Shown piece by piece: positions 20,017-29,236 of a stretch of DNA of 64,000 nt. The stretch is from Flavobacterium tistrianum (GTDB taxonomy: Bacteria > Bacteroidota > Bacteroidia > Flavobacteriales > Flavobacteriaceae), in the NCBI RefSeq assembly GCF_003254545.1, contig NZ_QJRH01000066.1:62001-126000 (forward strand), in the 5' to 3' direction. Numbering within the stretch: position 1 is the first letter of the stretch; each line of letters starts with the position of its first letter. Made by a program: the position numbers and the translations under genes. Below the pieces are notes generated by a model. That model made no database searches, was not told the origin of the DNA, and was given only the letters and a program-made list of their open reading frames with translations.

Positions 20017-21693
20017 TTAGGCTTTCACATAAGCGTCATCATGAACATTTGCTACCGCTCTTCCTGATGGATCGTTTAGGTTTTTGAAAGCTTCATCCCA
20101 TTCCAAAGCAATTTTTGTACTACATGCCACACTTGCTTCCTGAGGAACGCATAATGCCGCAGCATCACTTGGGAAATGTTCTGTAAAAATTGAACGATAG
20201 TAATACTCTTCTTTAGAAGTTGGCGTTTGCAATGGGAATTTAAATCTCGCATTTGCCAATTGCTCGTCTGAAACTTCTCTAGCTACTACTTCTTTCAAAG
20301 TATCAATCCAACTGTATCCTACTCCATCAGAAAACTGCTCTTTTTGTCTCCAAGCAACACTTTCTGGAAGCATATCTTCAAAAGCTTTACGAACAACCCA
20401 TTTTTCCATTGGGTGCTCTTTGTTGATCATTTTATCTTGTGGGTTGATGCGCATGGCAACATCCATAAATTCTTTATCTAAGAATGGCACACGACCTTCA
20501 ATTCCCCAAGCAGCTAAACTTTTGTTTGCACGTAAACAATCGTACATGTGAAGTTTTCCTAATTTACGAACGTTTTCTTCGTGGAATTCTTTAGCATTTG
20601 GCGCTTTGTGGAAATATAAATATCCTCCGAACAACTCATCTGCACCTTCTCCTGAAAGAACCATTTTGATTCCCATAGATTTGATCACTCTCGCCATTAA
20701 CCACATTGGAGTCGAAGCTCTAACTGTAGTTACGTCGTATGTTTCTAAGTTGTAAATTACATCACGAACCGCATCTAATCCTTCTTGGATAGTAAATTTG
20801 ATTTCATGGTGAATAGTTCCGATATGATCTGCTACTTTTCTCGCTGCAGCTAAATCTGGAGAACCTTCTAATCCAACTGAGAAAGAGTGCAATTGCGGAT
20901 ACCAAGCATCTGTAGTATCATCTGACTCAATTCTTTTTTGAGCAAATTTCTTAGCTACAGCCGAAGTAATAGAAGAATCTAAACCTCCAGAAAGTAAAAC
21001 TCCATAAGGAACATCGCTCATTAATTGTCTGTGAACCGCGGCTTCTAATGCTTTTCTGATTTCTGGAATACTTGTTTCGTTGTCTTTCACTGCATCATAT
21101 TCTGTCCAGTCTCTTTTGTACCATTGTACAAATTCACCATCTTTACTTGATAAATAATGTCCTGGAGGGAATAATTCGATTTTTGTGCAATATCCTTCTA
21201 AAGCTTTTAACTCAGAAGCTACGTAGAAAGTTCCGTGTTGATCCCATCCAATATATAATGGAATAATTCCCATGTGGTCACGAGCAACGAAATACTCATC
21301 TTTATCAACATCATAAATTGCAAATCCGAAGATTCCGTTTAATTCATCAACGAAGTCTACTCCTTTTTCTTTATATAAAGCTAAAATAACTTCACAGTCA
21401 CTTTCAGTTTGAAAGTTATATTTACCAGCAAATTGTTTACGAAGATCTCTGTGGTTGTAAATTTCACCATTCGCAGCCAAAACCAATTTTTTATCTTCAG
21501 TAAATAAAGGTTGTTTTCCTGACGCTGGATCTACAATTGCCAAACGCTCGTGAGAAAGAATCGCTTTATCATTGCTGAAAATCCCGCTCCAGTCTGGTCC
21601 ACGGTGACGAATGATTTTTGACATTTCTAATACTTGAGGTCTTAACGCTTCGGCTTTTTGTTTAAGATCAAAGGCACATACAATTCCGCACAT
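20017..21693 (-). CDS. asnB: Asparagine synthetase B (glutamine-hydrolysing)
   Basis: A 558-residue cytosolic enzyme converting aspartate, glutamine and ATP to asparagine. All glutaminase residues are present: Cys2 (MCGIVCAFD), Arg50 in HERLAIVD, Asn75 in ANGEIYNH and Asp99 in ESDCEV. The synthetase domain has SGGLDSS (235-241), GEGADELFGG and AAWGIEGRVPFLD. Length and motifs match E. coli AsnB closely. Its neighbour on the same strand is a paralogue that has lost the glutaminase residues, so this copy may be the main asparagine source or the glutamine-hydrolysing partner. Confidence 0.96.
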   Translation of the reverse strand: MCGIVCAFDLKQKAEALRPQVLEMSKIIRHRGPDWSGIFSNDKAILSHERLAIVDPASGKQPLFTEDKKLVLAANGEIYNHRDLRKQFAGKYNFQTESDCEVILALYKEKGVDFVDELNGIFGFAIYDVDKDEYFVARDHMGIIPLYIGWDQHGTFYVASELKALEGYCTKIELFPPGHYLSSKDGEFVQWYKRDWTEYDAVKDNETSIPEIRKALEAAVHRQLMSDVPYGVLLSGGLDSSITSAVAKKFAQKRIESDDTTDAWYPQLHSFSVGLEGSPDLAAARKVADHIGTIHHEIKFTIQEGLDAVRDVIYNLETYDVTTVRASTPMWLMARVIKSMGIKMVLSGEGADELFGGYLYFHKAPNAKEFHEENVRKLGKLHMYDCLRANKSLAAWGIEGRVPFLDKEFMDVAMRINPQDKMINKEHPMEKWVVRKAFEDMLPESVAWRQKEQFSDGVGYSWIDTLKEVVAREVSDEQLANARFKFPLQTPTSKEEYYYRSIFTEHFPSDAAALCVPQEASVACSTKIALEWDEAFKNLNDPSGRAVANVHDDAYVKA

Positions 21694-22019
21694 AATTTTA
21701 TATTTTAATTCTTTAAATTTTATTTTGATAGGGCAAAGATGTGATATTAGTTACAATTGAAAAACACAAACTCAAATATCAATTACAATTATCAATCAAA
21801 AAAATCAATTTGCATATAAAATGTAAAATTTTAGCATTAAAAAAAGGCCTAAACTTTAAATCCTTAATTTTAAGCACAAAACTGCTTTCAAATTGAAAGT
21901 TTAAAGCGGTTTTTTGAAATAAATTTTGAGTTATTTCAGTCCGAATGAAGAATTCGTAAAGAGAAGAAAGAAAGTTGTTCTGGAATTGTAGTTTATATAA
22001 ATTATTCTATTTCAGCTAG

Positions 22020-22050
22020 TTTGTCATTTCGAGGGACGAGAAATGACAAA
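22020..22050. repeat. Dispersed inverted repeat GTCATTTCGAGGGACGAGAAATGAC type
   Basis: Eleven-base perfect arms TTTGTCATTTC and GAAATGACAAA surround a nine-base loop. The TGTCA start and the GAG..GACGA loop relate it to the TGTCA...GAGCGAAGTCGAAG elements at 45.1, 49.4 and 57.6 kb. Confidence 0.8.
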
Positions 22051-22084
22051 TTGTATGGAATTACTTTATGTCTGATCTTTATAA

Positions 22085-22117
22085 AACTTTGTCAAAGTTT
22101 GAAACCTTGACAAAGTT
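22085..22117. repeat. Inverted repeat AACTTTGTCAA / TTGACAAAGTT
   Basis: A perfect 11-bp stem around an 11-base loop, 18 bases beyond the stop of the Gre-like gene. It may serve as that gene's 3' hairpin, but no long T run follows on the minus strand. Confidence 0.7.
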
Positions 22118-22134
22118 GTTCATAGACTGATACA

Positions 22135-22584
22135 TTATTCAACGCTTTGAATAGTATAATGCGTCTTATTTATTTCAAACTGAAAACCTGCTTTATTTCC
22201 CATTAAATGATTCCCCAAAGGAGATTGCGGAGAAAGCGCAATAACATTGATTCCGTCAATTGCAATTTTTGGAAGCGCAACACTCACATATAAATAGATT
22301 CCGTTTGCTTTTACTAAACTGCCTAGAACAATATTTTCTGTTGTTTTAAGTGGATCTATTTTATCTAGAATTGCTTTTTGTTCTAATGCTTCTTTTAATT
22401 TATTGGTCAGTTTCTCCTGTTCGATGTGCATCATTGACAAAGCGGTTTCGTGTTTATCACCAGCTGAACCTTTGGCATCGTTTTTTGAATCTTCGGTCAA
22501 GCCTGAAATCATGTCTTTAAAAACATCGATTCGATCTTGAACCATTTGAGTATAGTGAGAATATATTTTTTCTTTGAAAGTCAT
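22135..22584 (-). CDS. GreA/GreB-like transcription factor homologue
   Basis: A 149-residue cytosolic protein started at MTFKEKIYSHYTQM; an upstream extension of 11 codons overlaps repeat DNA. The N-terminal half is helical and compatible with an antiparallel coiled coil. It contains GSAGDKHETALSMMHIE, where Asp-x-x-Glu at the predicted tip mirrors the catalytic Asp41/Glu44 pair of GreA. The C-terminal half (IALSPQSPLGNHLMGNKAG) matches the FKBP-like domain that binds RNA polymerase. Gre factors reactivate backtracked polymerase. The sequence is far from classical GreA, so a related secondary-channel factor is equally possible. Homologues are sometimes given unrelated names in flavobacterial annotation. 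Confidence 0.72.
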   Translation of the reverse strand: MTFKEKIYSHYTQMVQDRIDVFKDMISGLTEDSKNDAKGSAGDKHETALSMMHIEQEKLTNKLKEALEQKAILDKIDPLKTTENIVLGSLVKANGIYLYVSVALPKIAIDGINVIALSPQSPLGNHLMGNKAGFQFEINKTHYTIQSVE

Positions 22585-22650
22585 TTTTTTTAAAGGTACT
22601 GAGGTTCTGAGGGACAAAGGTGCAAAGGTTTTTCTTTTTTGTCTAAATTT

Positions 22651-23181
22651 TTATTCGAAAAATTGACTCGGATAAATTACTTCTCCGCTAATACCTAATA
22701 AAGCGTTTTCTGTTAATGCGATTACCATACAGTTTTCAGCTGGAACATCAAAAGGCATTTTGATATTGTATTTTTTGCAAAGTTCATATCCGAATCTTGG
22801 ATAATAATCTTGATGTCCTAATAAAATGACTGATTTATAACCTAGACTTTTTGCAATTTCATGTCCTTGTAAAATAAGTTTAGAGCCGATTCCTTTTCCT
22901 TGAAATTCTGGAAGAACTGAAACTGGAGCGAGCGCCAAAGATTCAAATGAGTTTAAATCATTTTTAATTTTCAGTTTGGTAAATAAAATATGTCCGACTA
23001 TTTTATTATCAAGTTCTGCAACAATAGACAGTTCTGGAATAAAAGCATCCGATTTTCTTAATCTTTCTACCAAAAACTGTTCTTTATGATCGCTATATTC
23101 TTCCTTTTCAAAAGCTTTTTCAATCAAATGAAAAACACTTTCAAAATCATTTTTATTTTCTTGACGTAATGTAATTTCCAT
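22651..23181 (-). CDS. GNAT family N-acetyltransferase (YhbS type)
   Basis: A 176-residue cytosolic acetyltransferase. The acetyl-CoA binding motif A appears as VLPEFQGKGIGSKLI, preceded by LALAPVSV. The following ILLGHQDYYPRFGYE is the hallmark of the YhbS-like subgroup, and IVGHILFTK fits the central strands. The substrate is unknown. It lies downstream of the TonB-receptor-like gene, separated by an imperfect repeat hairpin that may terminate the upstream transcript. Confidence 0.88.
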   Translation of the reverse strand: MEITLRQENKNDFESVFHLIEKAFEKEEYSDHKEQFLVERLRKSDAFIPELSIVAELDNKIVGHILFTKLKIKNDLNSFESLALAPVSVLPEFQGKGIGSKLILQGHEIAKSLGYKSVILLGHQDYYPRFGYELCKKYNIKMPFDVPAENCMVIALTENALLGISGEVIYPSQFFE

Positions 23182-23200
23182 TTTATAAAATTAAAAAAAA

Positions 23201-23250
23201 CAGCCACGAATTCACGAATCTACTCCAAAAAATTCATGAGCTCATGGCTG
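23201..23250 (-). repeat. CAGCCACGAATTCACGAAT-type hairpin element
   Basis: The arm at 23201-23219 pairs with the arm at 23232-23250 over 19 positions with four differences. On the minus strand three of the four become G-U wobbles, so the RNA hairpin is kept. It lies 63 bases past the TonB-receptor-like gene and can act as its 3' end. A nearly identical but perfect version occurs at 48.4 kb. Confidence 0.75.
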
Positions 23251-23313
23251 AAAAAAAAAGGCACATTCATTTAAAATGTTTTAGTGCCTAGGTATCTTTA
23301 TGGCAAAGATGTC

Positions 23314-25068
23314 TTAAAAATCAAATTTATAGTTTGCGCCTCCTAAAACCTGGAATCCTTGTACAGGATAATTCAACCATTTTTCGTAAGCCTGATTTCC
23401 TATATTATTCAGTTTCAAGAAAAACGTCAATCTTTCGTTGAATTTATAACCTACATGCGCATTCGCATCAAAATAGCTCTTTAAAGTAATTGGCGTTTCA
23501 TCAATTCCTAAAGAAGTATTGGTCTGCATATCTTTTCTTTCTCCAACATAAAACACATTCAATCCTGCATACCACTGCTTAGTAATATTAACGTCTAAAG
23601 TCGAGCTTAATTTCATTGTTGGCAAATTCCATGCTTCAACTACGTTATCAGTATTATAACTATTAAAAGTTCCGTTGATTCCGAAAGTTACATTTTCAGA
23701 GAAATCGGCTTTTAATTCTCCGTAAAAACGGAAAGTTCTAATATCCTCATATACAACTCCAAATGAGTTTCCGAAAGCGTAATCTTCGTTTGTAATTACT
23801 TCTGTATAATCATTTGCCTTAAACAGCGCTTTGTCTTTTTCGTTTAAATAAGAAGCAGTCAAATTATAATTTACATTGTTCGCCAATTTTCCTTTTAATC
23901 CAGCAAAAACATTGTATTGCGTGCTCGACGGACGCATGTTTAAAGTTGGAGACAAAAACGGATTTTCAGTCACAAAATCAGCATAAGAATTCTGATTCAA
24001 ACCTCCATTAACTCCTGTATAGAAAATCATTAAATCGCCAACCAATTTATAAGAAGCATTCACTTTTGGATAGAAATAAAATTTATTACCACTGTTTTCA
24101 GAATCTGCACTATAATAAATTCCAGCTCCTAATTCTAATGTCCATTCGTTTTCATTGATTACAAAACTTGGTTCTATTCCAACATTAGTAAAACTATATT
24201 TTAAAGCTTCTGTATTATCTTGGAAATAATTGTTTTTGAAAGAACCGCTTACGTGATCTACAATAACATTAGTTTTAATTGCCTGATCCATAACATCAAC
24301 AGTAAAAGTTGGCTTTACATAAAATCTGTTTTCAGAAGAAGAATAACTGTCTGAAAAATGAGTGAATTTAGTAGATATTTTGCTAAAAATACTTTCTGTA
24401 AATTCTGCATTTCCGCCAACCCAAATGGTATTATACGAATGATCTGGATTGATACTATTTACCAAATCATAACGCTGATCTGGAATTGTTGATCCAAAAT
24501 CTGATGGAAGTCCGTACCAGTTGTAAATCTGATTTTGATATCCTAAATCTACGCCCCAAGTATTATCTCTATTGTTTTGACCGTAACCAACATTAATTGA
24601 TGTATCATAAAATTCATCATTCAATTCCACGTCTTTAATTCCACCTTGAGAAGAGTGATGACGAAACATTCCCGCCACATAATCATTATTCCCTAAATCC
24701 TGATTTACGAATAATTCTCCATTTAAAGTACCATAATTTCCAACTCCTAAAGTCGCATAATTATTAAACAATTTTTCTCTTTTAGCTTTCTCCACACCTT
24801 CTGCTTTTCCTTTTGAAGGTGTAAAAGTCGAAGCCACAGGAACAGACAAAATACTGTATTTAATAACTTCTTTCGGCTGATTACCGCTGTCGTCAAGCGA
24901 AGGTGTTTCTTTCACTTTAAAAGCATCTGAAATAGTCGGCGAATACGGTTTTACTACGTTTACAGTTTCGGTCCCGATACTTTCATTTTTTTTCACTTGC
25001 GAAAACGAAAACTGGACAGCAAATAATACTAGTAAAACGATAATTTTATACTGGCAATTTAATTTCAT
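23314..25068 (-). CDS. TonB-dependent-receptor-like outer-membrane barrel without plug domain
   Basis: A 584-residue exported protein with a signal peptide ending at FSFSQ. About 80 residues of linker (SYNP-like VKPYSPTISDAFKVKETPSL) are followed by many amphipathic beta strands. The end NNIGNQAYEKWLNYPVQG, finishing in Asp-Phe, is typical of TonB-dependent receptor barrels. The usual N-terminal plug domain and TonB box are not apparent. It is in one strand-run with the 1004-residue TPR protein and PhzF, a pairing that suggests an outer-membrane complex rather than a nutrient receptor. Ligand unknown. Confidence 0.78.
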   Translation of the reverse strand: MKLNCQYKIIVLLVLFAVQFSFSQVKKNESIGTETVNVVKPYSPTISDAFKVKETPSLDDSGNQPKEVIKYSILSVPVASTFTPSKGKAEGVEKAKREKLFNNYATLGVGNYGTLNGELFVNQDLGNNDYVAGMFRHHSSQGGIKDVELNDEFYDTSINVGYGQNNRDNTWGVDLGYQNQIYNWYGLPSDFGSTIPDQRYDLVNSINPDHSYNTIWVGGNAEFTESIFSKISTKFTHFSDSYSSSENRFYVKPTFTVDVMDQAIKTNVIVDHVSGSFKNNYFQDNTEALKYSFTNVGIEPSFVINENEWTLELGAGIYYSADSENSGNKFYFYPKVNASYKLVGDLMIFYTGVNGGLNQNSYADFVTENPFLSPTLNMRPSSTQYNVFAGLKGKLANNVNYNLTASYLNEKDKALFKANDYTEVITNEDYAFGNSFGVVYEDIRTFRFYGELKADFSENVTFGINGTFNSYNTDNVVEAWNLPTMKLSSTLDVNITKQWYAGLNVFYVGERKDMQTNTSLGIDETPITLKSYFDANAHVGYKFNERLTFFLKLNNIGNQAYEKWLNYPVQGFQVLGGANYKFDF

Positions 25069-25244
25069 ATTTCTTTCTTTTAAGAGGTTAAGAAGAAAGA
25101 AACAAGAGAAAAGATCTATATTAAATCTTAATTTCTTTTCTCAAAACTCTTTGTTCTATCCTCTATTCTATTATCTAAATCTAAAAATTCTTTTTTCTTG
25201 ACTCTTGATTTTATGTCTTTCTTCTTGCTTCTTTCTTCTAAAGT
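25069..25244. repeat. Purine/pyrimidine-rich repeat region beside the PhzF gene
   Basis: The spacer is filled with AGAAAGAAACAAGAGAAAAGA-like and TTCTTTCTTCTTGCTTCTTTC-like stretches that are partly complementary. The same motif family reappears on the other side of the PhzF gene at 26128-26181, so the gene is bracketed by related tracts. Confidence 0.6.
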
Positions 25245-26108
25245 CTAAGCTTCCCATTCGCCTTTTGCAATAAATTGAGCTTTCCCTCCTATTCTAATAT
25301 CAAAAAGATCTCCGGTTAGTTTTCCATCAAAATAAATCTCAGAAGGACGACCAATGTAATCTCCCTGATGGTTTGTTACTTCAATTTCAGGAGAATGATA
25401 TTTTAAAAGATATGCTTGCAGACAAGTACTTGCACTTCCCGTTGCCGCATCTTCTACCAATTGATTATTTTCTATACATAACATTCTGGTTGCCAACTTC
25501 GAATCTTCAAAACTATAAAAATACAGTGCTCTGTGATCTGTTTTACAATGCTGTTTCAACCATTTATCGGTTTTATCTTTATCTAAAACCAAATTCTCTA
25601 AAGCTCTTTTGCTGTTTAACGGAACAATCACAAATGCACTTCCCGTAGTGACTTCTTGTATCAAATATTGATTATCAAAATCATCAATTGTCAAGTTACT
25701 GAAAGATGGAAAGTCTTCTTTTGCAAAAACATCCCAAAACTTTGGCTGAGCTGCTTTTAGCCAAATCAAATCTTCGGTTTTATTGATTGCAATTGGTCCA
25801 ATTGGCACTTCTAATTTTATTTCGTTAGGCGAATTATCAAAAATCTTATTCATCAGAACCCAAGAAGTCCCAATGATTGGATGGCCTGCAAACTGCATTT
25901 CGTGAGCAGGAGTAAAAATTCTAATTTCTGCTTTGTTATTGGCTTTATCCAGTTTTGTTACAAACGTGCTTTCCGCAAAATTAATTTCGCGTGCCATATG
26001 CTGCATTTGTTCTGTACTTAGATTTTCTGCATCCATAAAAACCGCCAACTGATTTCCAGCATATTTTTTATCGGCAAAAACATCAACTATATAAAAAGGT
26101 AAACTCAT
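25245..26108 (-). CDS. PhzF family isomerase/epimerase-like protein
   Basis: A 287-residue protein with the two-lobed PhzF fold, started at MSLPFYIVDVFADKKYAGNQL. Visible family signatures are GNQLAVF, NFAESTFVTK with the catalytic Glu, FTPAHEMQFAGHPIIGT, and in the second lobe EDAATGSAST. PhzF relatives catalyse isomerisations in phenazine synthesis and other, mostly unknown, reactions. No phenazine genes are nearby, so the reaction here is not assigned. The upstream in-frame extension of nine codons (Lys-rich) is translated repeat sequence and was not used. Confidence 0.9.
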   Translation of the reverse strand: MSLPFYIVDVFADKKYAGNQLAVFMDAENLSTEQMQHMAREINFAESTFVTKLDKANNKAEIRIFTPAHEMQFAGHPIIGTSWVLMNKIFDNSPNEIKLEVPIGPIAINKTEDLIWLKAAQPKFWDVFAKEDFPSFSNLTIDDFDNQYLIQEVTTGSAFVIVPLNSKRALENLVLDKDKTDKWLKQHCKTDHRALYFYSFEDSKLATRMLCIENNQLVEDAATGSASTCLQAYLLKYHSPEIEVTNHQGDYIGRPSEIYFDGKLTGDLFDIRIGGKAQFIAKGEWEA

Positions 26109-26127
26109 TTCTTTCTTTTTTTTCTTT

Positions 26128-26181
26128 AGAAGCAAGAGAAAAGACTTTATCTAAAAATCTTGCTTCTTGTCTCTTTTCTCT
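26128..26181. repeat. Inverted repeat AGAAGCAAGA / TCTTGCTTCT
   Basis: AGAAGCAAGA (26128-26137) is perfectly complementary to TCTTGCTTCT (26158-26167). The overlapping AGAGAAAAGA pairs with TCTTTTCTCT (26172-26181), giving two competing folds between the TPR gene and PhzF. Confidence 0.7.
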
Positions 26182-26194
26182 ATTTTTCTCTTTC

Positions 26195-29100
26195 TTATCT
26201 ATTAATCGACGAATTTGTTTTAGACTCTTCTGCTTTAATAGCTCCTAATTCTTTTTTCGCTTCATCAACAATATCTGGGTAATCTGTAAAATTGTTGATT
26301 ACATTATCCAAAATATATGTCGCCTGATAACTGTCTTTTAATCCGTAGAAGTTTTTCGCCATTAGCACCAAACCTTTTGCTCCGTAATATTTGTAAGCAG
26401 AATAGCTTTTTGCTAGTTTTTGGACTGCAGTATTCGAAGCATCAAATTTCCCTTCTTTAGTTTTAAAGTACGCATCGTAATATAAAGCTTCAGCAGCCAA
26501 CTCTCCTTTTGAAGTTGTCATTAATTTAGCGTAAGCTGTTTTCGCTTTATCTTCATTTCCTGTTTGAATAGCCGCTCTTGCTACAATGATTTGAGCATCG
26601 GCTTTTACTCCTGCATCAGATTTTGGGTTTTCTAAAACTTTCTCTGCAGCTGTAACCGAATTGTCATAATCTTTTTTGTCATAATAACATTTCATTAGGT
26701 TTGCTTGCGCGAAAGTTTTGTTCTGCGGATAATCAGCTTCGCTTTCTAGACGTTTTAAAACTGGAATCGCTTTATCACAATCTTTTGCTTTCAGATATAT
26801 TTGAGCCAATCTATTTAAAGCTTGTTCTGTAAATTCATTTCTTGGCTGATCGATTACATATTGATAATTTGATGTCGATTTTGTTTCAGAACCTTCAGCA
26901 TAATACAATTGCGCCAGATAGAAATTAGCTTCTAAAGCGTGTAATCCCGCTGGGAATTTGTTCACATAACCACCGAAACCTGTAATCGCAGCTTTGCTAT
27001 TGTTTTGGCTATATTGTTTAAAAGCAGCATCATAAGTATCGTTGTCTAATTCAGCATCTGAAACTTCAACAAAATCTAAAGTGCGAACCCAAGTTGCATA
27101 TTCGTCTACTTTTCCTGAATCTACATAAATTAATCTAGCGGTTGCAACTGCCTCTAAAGCCTCTGGAGTTTTCGGGAATTCGGCAGCCACTTTTTTGAAT
27201 TTTGTTAAAGCTTGTTGGTCGTGATCTGAATTATAATAAATCAGACCTTGTTTTAAGATTGCTTTTGAAGTAAAAGATCCGTTTTGGAATTCTGAAATTA
27301 ACTGATCATACGTTTTCAAAGCCTGATCGTTTTTCTTTTCTGCAACATAAGTATTTCCTAATTCGAACAAAGCATCATCTCTGTAAGACGATTTTTTGTA
27401 CATCTGAAGGAAATTATTCAATTCATCAACTTTCTTCGCATTATTTGACATGAATCCGTAAGAAAGTGCTTTTTGGAATTGCGCATAATCAGCATCTACA
27501 CCTTTTGCAGCGATTGCTTTTGCATAGGCTTCATTTGCTGCACTATATTTTGAAGTTACAAAACGACAATCTCCTAAACGCAAATAAGAATCGTTTAAAC
27601 GAACTTTATCTGAAGGCGAATTATCAATCTGAGCTTGAAAAGAATTTGCCGCTTGATCGTATTCTTTCAGTTTAAAATACGTGTAACCAATATTATAATT
27701 GATGTTTTTATATTCGTCTGTAGATTTTGCAGCGGCCATTCCTGCAAACTGCTTGTACGTTAATAAAGCATTTTGCATATCGTCGTTCAAATATTCTGTT
27801 TCTGCTTTCCAGAAAGTGGCACGCGCTGTAAACTCAGGAGTTTTTTGTTCACTGATGGCACTTTTAAATAATTTACCTGCTTCTTGGTAATTATTTTCGT
27901 TATATAATTCCAATCCGCGGTAAAAAAGCACTTTTTGGTATGCCGCTTTGTTTTCAGCACTTCTATTTTTTTCTAATAAAACTAACGCTTCTTTGTAATT
28001 TTTAGAAGAAATATAAGAATCAACCAAAAGTTTTTCTACTTCTGCACGACTTGAATTATTTGGATATTTTTTAAGGAACTCTAATAAAATCCCTGGAACA
28101 GCTTGATAAGCATTTCCGATATCATAACTCAATTTAGCATAATTTAAAGCCGCATCTTCTTGAATCTGTGTATTAAAATCCATTTCAGAAGCATTCTTGA
28201 AAGCATTTAAAGCCTCTTGCTTTTTACCCGTATTTAAATAACTTAAACCTAAATGATAATAAGCATTTTGAGCTACGAAATCTTTTCCTTCAATAATTTT
28301 ATTGAACTGAGAAATCGCTTTTTCGTAGTCTTTCTGCTCATAATACGCATAACCTAACTGATAGAAATCTGTATTGTTCCATTTCCCTTTTTTACCAGCA
28401 TATTTCTCCAAATACGGAATTGCTTTTCCGTATTGTTTTAAGTTGAAATAACTTTCTCCAATAATCTTATTCAGTTCCGATTTTTCAATATCGTTCGATT
28501 TATTCATGGCTACCAATCCTAAATCAATCGCTTTTTGGAAATTTCCTAATTTGAAATTCATGTCGGCTTGATAATACGACAGCTTTTCTTTGTATTTCTC
28601 CTCGCCCGAAACCTCATCAAAATATTTAGTCGCTTCTTTGTAATCATCGCCTTCATATGCCATAAATCCCAAGTAATATTTGGCCTGAGAACCATATTCT
28701 TTAGAATTAACAACTTTATTGAAATAATTGGTGGCTTCTTTTTTCTTTTTAGCATTAAAATAGCTGTAGCCTTTCATGAAGTTAAACTTATCCGATTCGG
28801 TTTTACTCATGTAGCTTTCGTCTACTTTATCAAACCATTGCAATGCTTTTGGGTAATTTCCCTGTTCGAAGAAAAATTGAGCAGCCTCGATATAAGCTTG
28901 ATTTTGTTTGGTGCTCGTTGGATAATCATTAACAAATTGTTCCACCAAAGCATCGGCATTTGCTTTGTTTGTTCTTATAGCACAATTGGCAATATAGAAA
29001 GCACAATCCGATTGAACTTCTTCGTTAGTCGCATTGTATTTTACTTTTTCAAAAATCAATTGAGCCGAAGCATATTGTTTATCATTATATAAAGCCAGTG

Positions 29101-29209
29101 CTTTGTCAAAATCCTTTAATTCGTAAGTATAAATAGCCGATTTCTGTGCCGAAGCTATAGTCGAAGCAAGGATAATTTGGAATAAAAAGAACCTGGAAAG
29201 TTTACGCAT
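26195..29209 (-). CDS. Exported 1004-residue tetratricopeptide-repeat protein
   Basis: A signal peptide (MRKLSRFFLFQIILASTIASAQ) is followed by almost continuous TPR helices along the whole length. Recurrent signatures include YYLGLSYLNTGKKQEALNAF-like and IGYTYFKLKEYDQAANSFQ-like units, with many Tyr/Phe/Ala positions at TPR spacing. There is no catalytic domain. TPR solenoids of this kind hold protein partners in the periplasm or at the outer membrane. It begins a same-strand group with PhzF and a plugless TonB-receptor-like barrel. I infer a structural partnership with the barrel; direct evidence is absent. Confidence 0.9.
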   Translation of the reverse strand: MRKLSRFFLFQIILASTIASAQKSAIYTYELKDFDKALALYNDKQYASAQLIFEKVKYNATNEEVQSDCAFYIANCAIRTNKANADALVEQFVNDYPTSTKQNQAYIEAAQFFFEQGNYPKALQWFDKVDESYMSKTESDKFNFMKGYSYFNAKKKKEATNYFNKVVNSKEYGSQAKYYLGFMAYEGDDYKEATKYFDEVSGEEKYKEKLSYYQADMNFKLGNFQKAIDLGLVAMNKSNDIEKSELNKIIGESYFNLKQYGKAIPYLEKYAGKKGKWNNTDFYQLGYAYYEQKDYEKAISQFNKIIEGKDFVAQNAYYHLGLSYLNTGKKQEALNAFKNASEMDFNTQIQEDAALNYAKLSYDIGNAYQAVPGILLEFLKKYPNNSSRAEVEKLLVDSYISSKNYKEALVLLEKNRSAENKAAYQKVLFYRGLELYNENNYQEAGKLFKSAISEQKTPEFTARATFWKAETEYLNDDMQNALLTYKQFAGMAAAKSTDEYKNINYNIGYTYFKLKEYDQAANSFQAQIDNSPSDKVRLNDSYLRLGDCRFVTSKYSAANEAYAKAIAAKGVDADYAQFQKALSYGFMSNNAKKVDELNNFLQMYKKSSYRDDALFELGNTYVAEKKNDQALKTYDQLISEFQNGSFTSKAILKQGLIYYNSDHDQQALTKFKKVAAEFPKTPEALEAVATARLIYVDSGKVDEYATWVRTLDFVEVSDAELDNDTYDAAFKQYSQNNSKAAITGFGGYVNKFPAGLHALEANFYLAQLYYAEGSETKSTSNYQYVIDQPRNEFTEQALNRLAQIYLKAKDCDKAIPVLKRLESEADYPQNKTFAQANLMKCYYDKKDYDNSVTAAEKVLENPKSDAGVKADAQIIVARAAIQTGNEDKAKTAYAKLMTTSKGELAAEALYYDAYFKTKEGKFDASNTAVQKLAKSYSAYKYYGAKGLVLMAKNFYGLKDSYQATYILDNVINNFTDYPDIVDEAKKELGAIKAEESKTNSSINR

Positions 29210-29228
29210 TGTAATAATATTTAGTATT

Positions 29229-29236
29229 CAAATGTA
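29229..29236 (-). promoter_or_regulatory. Candidate -7 box of the TPR gene
   Basis: TACATTTG on the minus strand matches TAnnTTTG and lies 20 bases before the start codon. No good -33 TTG is apparent. Confidence 0.35.

Larger units (their letters stand above)
21694..22134. other. 441-base intergenic region with three hairpins
   Basis: No gene is supported here. An imperfect hairpin at 21879-21911 (AACTGCTTT / AAAGCGGTT) has T runs on both sides and may be a terminator. An 11-bp perfect inverted repeat lies at 22020-22050 (TTTGTCATTTC / GAAATGACAAA, loop GAGGGACGA). A second lies at 22085-22117 (AACTTTGTCAA / TTGACAAAGTT). The last two are of dispersed-repeat type. The part nearest asnB should hold its promoter, but no clean TAnnTTTG box is seen; CATCTTTG on the minus strand (21734-21741) is the nearest match. 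Confidence 0.6.

Noticed and set aside
28568..29092. 174-codon frame antisense to the TPR gene
   Set aside because: Entirely inside a well-supported gene on the other strand, with hydrophobic low-complexity composition typical of an antisense shadow.
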